Shown: positions 1 through 7,492, counted from the first letter of the stretch. The stretch is 25,679 nt of DNA from Scybalousia_A sp964639765 (GCA_964639765.1 CAZXEN010000027.1:1-25679); one strand, 5' to 3'. Notes: generated by a model from the letters alone, not told the origin. Made by a program: numbers and translations.

Positions 1-189
1 GAAACGACAAAAGTTCTACATCGTTTTTATAATTATTTTTTCAAAAAGTTTTTAAACTATTGATTTACAGTGATAAAAATTTATGGGTTTTTATTCTAAA
101 TTTCTATAAACAAGTTATTGTTGTAGTTGTACCTTCGGCACGCTGGGAGAGAGGGTGTAGAGTGCTCATTTTAATCCCAAACATGAGTA

Positions 190-242
190 TGGGGATTTCA
201 AAGAGATATATCCCCACCACCAAAAAATAGTCTCAAAGAGAC
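190..242. other. Two small hairpins in the left intergenic region
   Basis: The 7-base arm at 190-196 (TGGGGAT) pairs perfectly with 210-216 (ATCCCCA) across a 13-nt loop. A second perfect 5-bp stem lies at 230-234 and 238-242 (GTCTC, GAGAC) with a 3-nt loop. Neither is followed by a T run on the plus strand, so they are not standard intrinsic terminators. They could belong to the 3' end of a transcript entering from the left, or mean nothing. Confidence 0.4.
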
Positions 243-281
243 GACACATTGTATAGTATATATAGGTATAAAATTGCATAG

Positions 282-330
282 AAATATGTATAAAAACAGG
301 TATAAAATATGTATAAAAACAGGTATAAAA
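282..330. repeat. 23-bp tandem repeat, two copies plus a partial
   Basis: Positions 282-304 and 305-327 are identical 23-bp units containing ATATGTATAAAAACAGG. The first bases of a third copy follow at 328-330 before the pattern decays. Related GTATAAAA words occur just upstream (near 266) and downstream (near 371). It looks like slippage-generated AT-rich sequence. No associated gene was recognised. Confidence 0.75.
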
Positions 331-448
331 CAATGCATAAAACAATATCAAAAAAAACGAAGACTTTGGTATAAAAAATCCTCGTTTTCTTGGTATTAAA
401 AGTTCGTTTTAAATTATTTAAACGCCGTTTTGTATTTTAAAATCCTTA

Positions 449-512
449 GTTTATTATTTTCCGCCGCCACATACATATATATATATGTATGTGGCGGCGG
501 AAAATAATAAAC
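449..512. repeat. 64-bp perfect palindrome without spacer
   Basis: The 32-base arm 449-480 is the exact reverse complement of 481-512, with the axis between 480 and 481. Each arm has an AT outer part, a GC block (CCGCCGCCAC at 461-470, GTGGCGGCGG at 491-500) and a TA-rich centre. It starts 72 bp beyond the glyS stop codon. Because the outer arms are AT-rich and no T run follows the GC block on either strand, it is not a typical Rho-independent terminator, although its RNA would fold into a very stable hairpin at the glyS 3' end. Confidence 0.9.
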
Positions 513-583
513 ATCTTTACTCATTCTGTAATAATAAAAAAATAGCAAATAATAAAAACAATAAATAATATACAATAAAAAAA

Positions 584-2095
584 TCAGTGTTGCATAATAT
601 ATGACTTAATATTATCAAGGCTTACTCTTTCCTGTTGCATAGAGTCTCTTTCTCTTATGGTTACTGTTTCATCTTCCATTGTCTGAGTATCTACGGTGAT
701 ACAGAAAGGAGTACCTATGGCATCATGTCTTCTATAACGTTTGCCTATAGTGTCTTTTTCTTCATAATGGGTACGGAAAGACCAACGCAAATCTTCTACT
801 ATCTGTTTTGCTTTTTCAGGCAGTCCGTCTTTGTTTACCAATGGCAGAACAGCACAACGATAAGGAGCAAGCATCTTTGGAAGTTTCAAGACTGTACGCT
901 GTGATCCATCTTCCAAAGTCTCTTCTGTGAAAGCATAAGAAAGCACCGCAAGGAATGTTCTGTCCAAGCCTATGGATGTTTCCACACAATAAGGAATATA
1001 GCTCTCGTTTATCTCGCTGTCAAAATACTGTATCTTCTTGCCTGAAAACTCCTGATGACGTTTAAGGTCAAAATCTGTACGGGAATGGATACCCTCCAAT
1101 TCCTTAAAACCAAAAGGAAACTCAAACTCAATATCTGTTGCAGCATTGGCATAGTGAGCAAGTTTCTCGTGGTCATGATAACGGTATTTTTCTTTAGGTA
1201 TCCCCAAAGCCAGATGCCAATTCAAACGTTCCTGTTTCCAATATTCAAACCACTGCATTTCTGTTCCTGGACGGCAGAAGAATTCCATCTCCATCTGTTC
1301 AAACTCCCTCATACGGAAGATAAACTGACGGGCAACTATCTCGTTACGGAATGCTTTTCCTATCTGTGCTATACCGAAAGGAATCTTCATTCTGCCTGTT
1401 TTCTGAACATTAAGGTAGTTGACAAATATTCCCTGTGCAGTTTCAGGTCTAAGATATATAGTGTCTGAATCATCACTTACACTACCCATCTTTGTAGCAA
1501 ACATAAGGTTGAACTGTCGTACATCTGTCCAGTTTCTTGTACCTGATATAGGACAGGCTATCTCCAATTCAATGATTAAATCTCTTAATCCTTTCAAGTC
1601 ATTTGCATTCATCAGGTCTGAATATCTCTGATGTATGGTTTCTATCTGTGTCTGATAGCCTTTTACTCTCTCACTTGTAGCAAGAAACTGTTCTTCGTTG
1701 AAACTATCCCCAAAACGTTTCTTGGCCTTGGTTATTTCCTTGTTTATCTTCTCCTCTATCTTGGTTATATGGTCTTCTATCAAAACATCTGCACGATAAC
1801 GTTTCTTGCTGTCTTTGTTGTCTATAAGAGGGTCATTGAAAGCATCAACATGACCAGAAGCTTTCCAAATCTTTGGATGCATGAACACTGCAGAATCAAT
1901 ACCCACTATGTTTTCATGCATCTGTGTCATGGAACGCCACCAATACTGTTTGATATTGTTTTTCAGTTCCACGCCGTTTGGACCATAATCATAGACTGCA
2001 GAAAGCCCATCATACAATTCACTTGACTGGAAAACAAAACCATACTCTTTGGCATGTGAAGTTATCTTTTTGAAAAAATCTTCTGTATTAGCCAT
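584..2095 (-). CDS. glyS: Glycyl-tRNA synthetase, homodimeric class II type
   Basis: Charges tRNA-Gly with glycine in the cytoplasm. The 503-residue product has the class II catalytic fold of the eukaryote/archaea-like alpha2 enzyme found in Bacteroidota rather than the alpha2beta2 enzyme of Proteobacteria. Visible signs are an N-terminal segment with YDYGPNGVELKNN (residues 36-48), RPETAQGIF near 216-224, motif 2 with FRNE at 249-252, a motif 3-like SIGLDRTFLAVL in the 380s, and a C-terminal anticodon-binding domain ending at SYIMQH. A Lys/Glu-rich insertion occupies about 108-178. It starts 36 bp downstream of rho on the same strand and is probably co-transcribed with it. Length is normal for the family (about 460-520). 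The orthologue is often labelled glyQS or glyS. Confidence 0.95.
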   Translation of the reverse strand: MANTEDFFKKITSHAKEYGFVFQSSELYDGLSAVYDYGPNGVELKNNIKQYWWRSMTQMHENIVGIDSAVFMHPKIWKASGHVDAFNDPLIDNKDSKKRYRADVLIEDHITKIEEKINKEITKAKKRFGDSFNEEQFLATSERVKGYQTQIETIHQRYSDLMNANDLKGLRDLIIELEIACPISGTRNWTDVRQFNLMFATKMGSVSDDSDTIYLRPETAQGIFVNYLNVQKTGRMKIPFGIAQIGKAFRNEIVARQFIFRMREFEQMEMEFFCRPGTEMQWFEYWKQERLNWHLALGIPKEKYRYHDHEKLAHYANAATDIEFEFPFGFKELEGIHSRTDFDLKRHQEFSGKKIQYFDSEINESYIPYCVETSIGLDRTFLAVLSYAFTEETLEDGSQRTVLKLPKMLAPYRCAVLPLVNKDGLPEKAKQIVEDLRWSFRTHYEEKDTIGKRYRRHDAIGTPFCITVDTQTMEDETVTIRERDSMQQERVSLDNIKSYIMQH

Positions 2096-2131
2096 AATTG
2101 TTTTTATTTTTTTATGTTTATATTCTGTTTA

Positions 2132-4033
2132 TTAAGAGTTCATATTCAACAAAAATTCTTCATTGGTACGAGTGGCAGCCATACGGTCTTTTATCAGTTG
2201 CATAGCTTCCAGAGGATTCATGTCTGCGATGTAGTTTCTAAGTATAAGCATACGTGAAAGAACATTGTCCGTCAGCAACAAATCATCTCTACGTGTTGAA
2301 GAAGCTACCAAATCAACAGCTGGATAGATACGTTTGTTGGCAAGCTTTCTGTCCAACTGCAGTTCCATATTACCTGTACCCTTGAACTCTTCAAATATTA
2401 CCTCATCCATCTTTGAACCTGTTTCTATCAAGGCAGTGGCAATTATAGTAAGAGAGCCTCCATTTTCTATGTTACGGGCAGCTCCAAAGAATCGTTTAGG
2501 TTTTTGAAGTGCATTAGCCTCCACTCCACCGCTTAGTACCTTGCCACTTGCAGGAGCAACGGTATTGTAGGCACGTGCAAGCCTTGTTATGCTGTCCAAA
2601 ACAATAACAACATCATGCCCGCATTCGGTCATACGTTTTGCTTTCTCCAATACTATATTGGCAATCTTCACATGTCTTTCAGCAGGTTCATCAAACGTAC
2701 TTGCAATCACTTCTGCATTAACAGTACGCTGCATATCGGTAACCTCCTCTGGACGTTCGTCTATAAGAAGGACTATCAAATAAACATCGGGGTGGTTTGC
2801 TGCAATAGCATTGGCTACTTCTTTCAACAGAATAGTTTTTCCTGTTTTTGGAGGAGCAACTATCAAGGCACGCTGACCTTTACCTATTGGTGCAAACAAA
2901 TCAACTATACGGGTAGAAAGAGACTCTCCTTGATGGCCTGTAAGCTTGAACTTTTCTTCAGGAAACAATGGTGTAAGATAATCAAAAGGTATTCTATCCC
3001 TTATGCTCTCAGGTTTTCTGCCATTGACAGATGTAAGCTTAACCATTGGAAAGTATTTCTCATTGTCTTTAGGCGGACGTATGTATCCCTGAAGTGTGTC
3101 GCCTGTTTTCAAGGCAAAAAACTTAATCTGTGACTGTGATATGTATATATCGTCAGGTGAGTTAAGATAATTATAGTCTGAGGAACGTAAGAAACCGTAT
3201 CCATCAGGCATAATCTCCAATACACCCTCAGCCTCCACCATACCTGTCAAATCAATAGGAGTATTATAACTGATAATATTGTTGTAACGGTTGTTGTGAT
3301 TGTTGTTTCTGTTAGGATTGTTGTTGTTTGAGTTTTGAGGTCTTGACTGCTGTTGTCTGTCTTCTGAGCGTACAGCAAAGGGAGTGCCCGTTTTTTGTTC
3401 TGGATTTAATGGAGTGGATTCAGAGTTATTATTCTTTGAGTCTGGCTTTGGAGATACGTTCTTAGGTGTTTCTTCTTTTGTGTCAAGAACAGGATTGTTG
3501 TCCTCAAAAAGATTGGTATTTGATACCTTGTTTATTATTTCCTGTTCAGTAAGAACTTTTTTATGACGACCTGCTGTTGTTTTGGTAGGCTGAAAGTCCG
3601 GTATGTCTATGTTTTCAACTGTTGGTATATCAGGAAGCTTTGTTGTCATCAAATCTTTAACCAATGGAGCGTTTGCATCCTTTCCATTTGAAGCGGAACG
3701 ATGATTTGAACTCGCAACCTTTTGAGCAGCATTATCCACTCTTAAACGCTGGTGTGTGCGTACTGTTTTTGGAGTTTCTGGTTTTGGATTATCCTCCTTT
3801 GTCTGCTGAGTTTCTTTCGTCTCTACCTTTTTTGGAGGTCTTCCCCTCTTTTTTTTCTGAGGCTGGTTTTCTGATTCAAGTGTCTGGTTATCCGGATGCA
3901 TAGCCTGATAATCCAATATCTTGTATATAAGTTCTTGTTCTGTCAATCGTTTCGTTTTAGAAATATCCATAGAGTCTGCTATGGTGATAAGTTCCTCCCG
4001 TGATTTAGCTTCAAGACTTGTTTTATTGTACAT
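2132..4033 (-). CDS. rho: Transcription termination factor Rho with long disordered insertion
   Basis: Hexameric RNA-dependent ATPase helicase that ends transcription at C-rich unstructured RNA. At 633 residues it is about 200 longer than E. coli Rho. Residues 1-50 form the N-terminal helical Rho_N module. Residues about 55-260 are low-complexity and rich in Lys, Pro, Gln, Thr and especially Asn, containing PKKKRGRPPKK and Asn/Arg tracts near 225-250. The cold-shock RNA-binding domain follows (about 265-345), then the RecA-like motor with Walker A APPKTGKT (393-400) and Walker B VVIVLDS (475-481). The Asn-rich insertion is characteristic of Bacteroidota Rho; in Bacteroides thetaiotaomicron such a region was reported to drive phase separation. 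A plausible promoter with both boxes lies at 4136-4166, giving a leader of about 95 nt. Confidence 0.96.
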   Translation of the reverse strand: MYNKTSLEAKSREELITIADSMDISKTKRLTEQELIYKILDYQAMHPDNQTLESENQPQKKKRGRPPKKVETKETQQTKEDNPKPETPKTVRTHQRLRVDNAAQKVASSNHRSASNGKDANAPLVKDLMTTKLPDIPTVENIDIPDFQPTKTTAGRHKKVLTEQEIINKVSNTNLFEDNNPVLDTKEETPKNVSPKPDSKNNNSESTPLNPEQKTGTPFAVRSEDRQQQSRPQNSNNNNPNRNNNHNNRYNNIISYNTPIDLTGMVEAEGVLEIMPDGYGFLRSSDYNYLNSPDDIYISQSQIKFFALKTGDTLQGYIRPPKDNEKYFPMVKLTSVNGRKPESIRDRIPFDYLTPLFPEEKFKLTGHQGESLSTRIVDLFAPIGKGQRALIVAPPKTGKTILLKEVANAIAANHPDVYLIVLLIDERPEEVTDMQRTVNAEVIASTFDEPAERHVKIANIVLEKAKRMTECGHDVVIVLDSITRLARAYNTVAPASGKVLSGGVEANALQKPKRFFGAARNIENGGSLTIIATALIETGSKMDEVIFEEFKGTGNMELQLDRKLANKRIYPAVDLVASSTRRDDLLLTDNVLSRMLILRNYIADMNPLEAMQLIKDRMAATRTNEEFLLNMNS

Positions 4034-4135
4034 ATAATTACCGTTTTCTATATCAGATTAAAAATATCTGTGTTTGTTAATAAATTTTAAGTGGGAAAAA
4101 ATATAAAGGCAGAACACCTTTAATAAATTCAGTTG

Positions 4136-4166
4136 CAAAAATATGTATTTTTTTTATTCTGACAAA
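4136..4166 (-). promoter_or_regulatory. Bacteroidota-type promoter for rho
   Basis: Read on the minus strand, TATTTTTG (4136-4143) matches the -7 consensus TAnnTTTG, and TTTG (4163-4166) matches the -33 box, separated by 19 nt. The same spacing is seen upstream of kdd. It lies just upstream of the rho leader and between rho and the kdd terminator. Transcription start not determined. Confidence 0.55.
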
Positions 4167-4176
4167 TATTTTTAAC

Positions 4177-4211
4177 AAAAAAAAAGAATCCTCTGATAAT
4201 TCAAAGGACTC
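4177..4211 (-). terminator. Intrinsic terminator after kdd
   Basis: On the minus strand a 10-bp stem (arms 4202-4211 and 4186-4195, two G-U pairs) with a 6-nt loop is followed by a run of Ts (4177-4185). It lies 43 bp after the kdd stop codon and separates kdd from the rho promoter. Confidence 0.85.
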
Positions 4212-4253
4212 TAAACTCGCTGATAAATCAAATATTAAATATGAGAAAAATTA

Positions 4254-5327
4254 TTATGCATATAGTTCTTCAAATATTTTTCTTAGCTTAGGTGATTCTC
4301 TCAACTCTTGAAGAGTAAATTCAGCATGACCTTTGGTATATCCGTTACCCATAATCATATTTACGTCTGAACCTATTCCTTCTGCTCCAAGAGAAGCTTT
4401 TGTGAAGCTTGTAGCCATTGAGAAGAAATAAACAACACCGTCGTCTTTTGTACAAAGGACTGCTGTCATTTCTTGGTCTGGAACATTTACACAGTTGATT
4501 GTAACATCAGCCATTTTGCCGTTAGTCAATTCACTTACCAATTCATATATTTCCACAGGAGTTTTTCCAGCTACGGAAACAACAACATCACAGAATTCCA
4601 AATCTTTCAATCTGTTGGTTGATTTCATTGAATTTGTAAGACCAATAACCTTACCTGTCACACCTACACGTTTCTTAGCCTCATAGCAGCAAAGCATACC
4701 GCTCTTGCCACCAGCACCAAGGATAACTACATTTTGTCCATACTGGCAAAGCTTAGCTGTCTGAGCAGGAGCTCCAGCAACGTCCAATGCAGAAAGAGCA
4801 AGTTTCTCAGGCATATCGTCTGGTATCTTTGCATATATACCGCTTTCAAACAAGATAGCCTTACCTTTTATATCTACCTGATCAACGTCAGCCTTGATTT
4901 TCAAAATCTCATCAATACGAAGTGGAGTCAAACTTAAAGAAACCAATGTAGCTATTCTGTCGCCTTCCTTAAGGTCTATCTTGCCTTTAAGTGCATCGCC
5001 TATCTTCTCCACTTTACCCAACAACATACCGCCTGAACCTGTACGACGGTTTCTGTGCTTACCTTGAAGTTCAACGTTAAGAAGCATTTCTTTCTTTATT
5101 TCTTCCATAACTTTTTCTTCAGATGCGCCTTCGCCAGCTTGTTGTTTAGCGTATTCGTGTATGTCTGTAAAAGAAGCTGAATCTATGTTTAAAGTTTGAA
5201 CATCAATCAAAATCTCGTTGTCATAGATTTCGTCCATGTTGTTATCTATCTTGTTAGCTGGCTGTGGAAGAACTCCCTTTGGCTCTATCACACGGTGAGT
5301 ACCGTATTTATTACCTTTCTTTTGCAT
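4254..5327 (-). CDS. kdd: L-erythro-3,5-diaminohexanoate dehydrogenase
   Basis: Oxidative deamination of (3S,5S)-3,5-diaminohexanoate to 5-amino-3-oxohexanoate with NAD(P), a central step of anaerobic lysine fermentation to acetate and butyrate. The 357-residue length and the N-terminus (KYGTHRVIEPKGVLPQPANK at 7-26) fit this family. An alcohol-dehydrogenase-like fold carries a Rossmann loop GAGGKSG at 204-210, preceded by a GHMLLGKVEKIGD-type substrate-domain segment (here GGMLLGKVEKIGD, 99-111). The partners usually found with it (kamA, kamDE, kce, kal, atoAD-type transferase) are not next to it here: rho lies downstream and a lipoprotein gene upstream, each separated by a terminator, so it is a single-gene transcription unit with its own promoter. 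A generic zinc-free quinone-reductase-like dehydrogenase is the less likely alternative. Confidence 0.88.
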   Translation of the reverse strand: MQKKGNKYGTHRVIEPKGVLPQPANKIDNNMDEIYDNEILIDVQTLNIDSASFTDIHEYAKQQAGEGASEEKVMEEIKKEMLLNVELQGKHRNRRTGSGGMLLGKVEKIGDALKGKIDLKEGDRIATLVSLSLTPLRIDEILKIKADVDQVDIKGKAILFESGIYAKIPDDMPEKLALSALDVAGAPAQTAKLCQYGQNVVILGAGGKSGMLCCYEAKKRVGVTGKVIGLTNSMKSTNRLKDLEFCDVVVSVAGKTPVEIYELVSELTNGKMADVTINCVNVPDQEMTAVLCTKDDGVVYFFSMATSFTKASLGAEGIGSDVNMIMGNGYTKGHAEFTLQELRESPKLRKIFEELYA

Positions 5328-5376
5328 ATTAATATTATTTTTTTTATTGTTTATTATTAATTTATTTTTCGGGTTG

Positions 5377-5407
5377 CAAATTTAATAACTTTTTTTATAT
5401 CTGCAAA
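5377..5407 (-). promoter_or_regulatory. Bacteroidota-type promoter for kdd
   Basis: On the minus strand TAAATTTG (5377-5384) matches the -7 box TAnnTTTG and TTTG (5404-5407) the -33 box, with a 19-nt spacer. It sits about 50 bp upstream of the kdd ATG and just downstream of the preceding gene's terminator, which supports an independent kdd transcript. Confidence 0.6.
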
Positions 5408-5428
5408 AATTTTATTTCAAATATCTGC

Positions 5429-5472
5429 AAAAAAAAGAGACTAACCTCTTTGATTTTGGTTCAGTCTCTTTT
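5429..5472 (-). terminator. Intrinsic terminator after the coiled-coil lipoprotein gene
   Basis: Arms 5458-5472 and 5433-5446 form a 14-bp stem with one bulged base and an 11-nt loop. On the minus strand it runs into Ts at 5429-5436. The plus-strand side also ends in four Ts, so it may work weakly both ways. It lies about 120 bp beyond the lipoprotein stop codon. Confidence 0.85.
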
Positions 5473-5593
5473 GAAGTATTAACCTTAAAAAAAATATATG
5501 ACATTATTCTATCATTATTGTGTTGCAAAATTACTATCGTTCCATATTCTGCACAATACTCATTTGTCAGTATTTTGTTATACTCTGTTATGG

Positions 5594-6472
5594 TTATTTA
5601 ACCATTATAACCAGCACTTTGGAATGTTTCCAGAAACTTGAAGGAGAGTCTATATGGATAGAAGTAGCCTTGTTTGCACCTCCTACAAAAGTATATGAAC
5701 CGCTTGGATGTGGAGTTACAAGCTTGGTTTTCTTGCCTACCAAAGGTATCTCATTGACATTTCTTATATCTACACGCTGCATAGCATCCATTGTGGTATT
5801 GTTGGAAAGAGTCTGGGTTTTGCCTATACCCAGCAAACCGCCTTTGTCATCAATAACTCCTGCTTTCTTCAATTCTTTTTTGGTACCTACTATGAAGTAT
5901 CCCGTATATTGTTCGTCTTCAAGTTTGCTCAACTCATTCGCATTCTTTTTCTGCTGAGCCTGCAGTTTGGCAACCTCTCCGTTAAGGTTATCTATCTTTA
6001 TGTTTTTGTCTTTCAACTGAGAAGTAAGGTTCGCTATTTCAGTCTCTCTTTCATTCAAACGACTGTTAAGCAACAACAACTGTTCCTGCAATCTCTTGTT
6101 TTCAGCAAAAGAATTCTTCTGCTTGCTAAGATTGGACTGCAATGCTGCTATTTTCTCTTTGTCCTGAGCTATAAGATTTACCATGGCATTTATTTTATTG
6201 CCGATGCTTTTGGCGGTGTTTTCATCAACTTCAGATGTATTCTTTGTCATAACCTGTAGCTCTGTATATTGAGCCTGTATGTCGTTAAGGTTGTCATCTA
6301 TGTCCTTCATTTGGGCAAAGAGGGTCTCTATCTCGGATTTCTGTTCATTGATAAGATTGTTGAAAGAATCCTTGATATGCTGTTCTCTCAACTCCTGCTG
6401 CTTCTTGCTGTTGCATGAAACCATTAGCAACACAGCACTAAACAATAATGTAAAACCAATAATTTTTTTCAT
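5594..6472 (-). CDS. Coiled-coil lipoprotein, Cbp1-adhesin-like
   Basis: A 292-residue predicted lipoprotein: a type II signal peptide with lipobox VSC and acylated Cys20, then a long Gln/Glu/Lys/Asn-rich coiled coil (about 25-190) and a compact C-terminal domain (about 190-292) with GYFIVGTKKELKKAGVID, a GGLLGIGKT loop, HPSGSY and a final SSFWKHSKVLVIMVK. This architecture matches a widespread Bacteroidota family that databases sometimes label Cbp1-type collagen-binding adhesin. I recall the name from family resemblance and cannot test binding here. It is expected at the inner face of the outer membrane or on the surface. It is transcribed alone, ending at the 5429-5472 terminator. The region upstream contains no clear TAnnTTTG box on this strand. 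Confidence 0.75.
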   Translation of the reverse strand: MKKIIGFTLLFSAVLLMVSCNSKKQQELREQHIKDSFNNLINEQKSEIETLFAQMKDIDDNLNDIQAQYTELQVMTKNTSEVDENTAKSIGNKINAMVNLIAQDKEKIAALQSNLSKQKNSFAENKRLQEQLLLLNSRLNERETEIANLTSQLKDKNIKIDNLNGEVAKLQAQQKKNANELSKLEDEQYTGYFIVGTKKELKKAGVIDDKGGLLGIGKTQTLSNNTTMDAMQRVDIRNVNEIPLVGKKTKLVTPHPSGSYTFVGGANKATSIHIDSPSSFWKHSKVLVIMVK

Positions 6473-6562
6473 ATTCTGTCCTCCGTTTATGTTCAGAAAT
6501 AATAACGAAAAAACAGTTTCTTTATTATACGATAAAACAAAAAATCATTCAAAGGAAAACAC

Positions 6563-6599
6563 CGACGACTATATAGGGATAATTGTCGTCGTTTTTTTT
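6563..6599 (+). terminator. Orphan intrinsic terminator on the plus strand
   Basis: CGACGAC (6563-6569) pairs with GTCGTCG (6585-6591) across a 15-nt loop, followed by eight Ts (6592-6599). No plus-strand gene lies upstream: the nearest gene is on the minus strand and starts at 6472. It could end a small RNA or an antisense transcript over the lipoprotein gene; on the minus strand the same hairpin would be in that gene's leader. Confidence 0.65.
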
Positions 6600-6717
6600 A
6601 GTCTAAAATAATCAAATCTTTTTTTACAAAAACCAACTCTTCAGCAAAAAACTTCAAATATTTACACCATAAAGAGTTGATATTTTTAGCCTATATATTT
6701 TATTCTCCTACACAAAA

Positions 6718-6741
6718 TAAACATACCACTCTTTTGCTGGT
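6718..6741. repeat. 24-bp direct repeat, left copy
   Basis: Identical over 24 bp to 9027-9050; flanking bases differ on both sides. The core reads ACATACCACTCTTTTGCTGG. The two copies are 2,309 bp apart and bracket a GC-richer orphan gene and the broken glycohydrolase gene, as attachment-site or insertion scars would. Confidence 0.85.
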
Positions 6742-6749
6742 TATCTTTG
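6742..6749 (+). promoter_or_regulatory. Possible -7 box for the orphan gene at 6802
   Basis: TATCTTTG matches the Bacteroidota -7 consensus TAnnTTTG and lies 52 bp upstream of the ATG, immediately after the 24-bp repeat. No TTTG is found at the expected -33 spacing, so the call is weak. Confidence 0.35.
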
Positions 6750-6801
6750 GTTCTCACAATAATAAATCCATTATCTCGTTATTACAAAAAAAAACAAAAT
6801 T

Positions 6802-7392
6802 ATGACTGTCACAGAAGAAGAACTGCAAAAAATAGTAGCACGGGCTGTCAAAGTAGCACTTGGCGAGATTGTCGGTAATAACAATATTGACAACGTCCAA
6901 AAGCCTAAACAGGCCTCAGTTGAGGTGAAGTCGTTCGATGACGCAGAACTTGAGGATGCTATGAAACTTATGGCTTCCAACCGTGGCAAGGACGATGAAC
7001 CGAAGGTGGGTATCTTCTGGTATAACCCGCACAAGGAAGATCTTTTCGGTGTCCGTTCGCACCGCGTTTCCGACTACCTGAAAACAAACTCACGTTCCGA
7101 GTTTGGCAGTGTCTCATGTTCTGAAATGCACGAGGATGTATGGAAGAAGGAATATCATCGCCAGAAATACAAGAACGGCGGTATTGGTCCTTTCTCTGGT
7201 GCCTACGAAATGACGCCACGCGGACGTATTTTCTACAACCCTGAAACTGATGTGTTCACCATTGCTGTCGGCTCATGGATTAAACAGTACCCTCAGGCGG
7301 TGGAACTGATTGTTGACGAATTCAACCTGCGTCAAACCAGATATGAAGTAAAAACCGCACACCATTGGGACATCGGTCAGAGGTGGGAGTAA
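6802..7392 (+). CDS. Conserved-type hypothetical protein in GC-richer island
   Basis: A 196-residue soluble protein of unknown function. The first 60 residues are acidic and helical-looking (MTVTEEELQKIVARAVKVAL). The rest looks like one alpha/beta domain with aromatic and charged landmarks: GIFWYNPHKEDLFGVRS (about 70-86), MTPRGRIFYN (about 137-146), VGSWIKQYPQAVELIVDEF (about 154-172), and the C-terminus HHWDIGQRW. I know similar hypothetical proteins from accessory regions but cannot name a family. Its G+C is about 48% over 7141-7320, against about 32-35% in the following gene, which suggests recent acquisition. It lies inside the 24-bp direct repeats, next to the glycohydrolase pseudogene. 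No signal peptide or membrane segment. Confidence 0.8.
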   Translation: MTVTEEELQKIVARAVKVALGEIVGNNNIDNVQKPKQASVEVKSFDDAELEDAMKLMASNRGKDDEPKVGIFWYNPHKEDLFGVRSHRVSDYLKTNSRSEFGSVSCSEMHEDVWKKEYHRQKYKNGGIGPFSGAYEMTPRGRIFYNPETDVFTIAVGSWIKQYPQAVELIVDEFNLRQTRYEVKTAHHWDIGQRWE

Positions 7393-7492
7393 ATTTCCTT
7401 AATGAAAGAGTATATGCAAAGAAAATATTTTTTTAATTTCAAGCTATTAGTAAGTTTTCTTGCAAAGATGTAAACAATATTCAAAACCATAA

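Larger units (their letters stand above)
1..583. other. Gene-free repeat-rich region downstream of glyS
   Basis: No credible coding sequence is visible. A 61-codon open frame on the minus strand (166-351) is low-complexity Phe/Tyr/Ile-rich, arises from the AT-rich tandem repeats, and was not called. The stretch holds a weak 6-bp stem near 2-26 followed by Ts, a hairpin with 7-bp arms at 190-196 and 210-216, a small 5-bp hairpin at 230-242, a 23-bp tandem repeat at 282-330, and a 64-bp perfect palindrome at 449-512. What gene lies to the left of position 1 cannot be seen. Confidence 0.7.
6473..6801. other. Divergent intergenic region with plus-strand terminator and repeats
   Basis: 329 bp between divergent genes. 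It holds a strong terminator-like hairpin on the plus strand (6563-6599) that has no plus-strand gene before it, two short words shared with the 14.7-14.8 kb region (an ACCAACTCTT block at 6632-6641 and AAAGAGTTGA at 6671-6680), and the left copy of the 24-bp direct repeat (6718-6741) followed directly by a TATCTTTG box. No small open frame worth calling was seen. Confidence 0.6.

Noticed and set aside
282..330. Possible CRISPR array
   Set aside because: The 23-bp units are directly adjacent with no unique spacers and no cas genes are present.
166..351. 61-codon minus-strand open frame
   Set aside because: Translation is Phe/Tyr/Ile low complexity that simply reads the 23-bp tandem repeat. 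No plausible function.
449..512. Palindrome as the intrinsic terminator of glyS
   Set aside because: No T run follows the GC block on either strand; the outer arms are AT-rich instead. It may still stabilise the mRNA 3' end.
635..2026. Series of plus-strand open frames opposite glyS
   Set aside because: They are antisense shadows of a clear synthetase gene with no recognisable protein features.
5498..5641. Small plus-strand open frame after an AACCTTAAAAAAAA leader-like sequence
   Set aside because: It runs antisense into the 3' end of the lipoprotein gene, is Leu/His/Phe-rich and shows no family resemblance. The leader-like motif alone is weak evidence.
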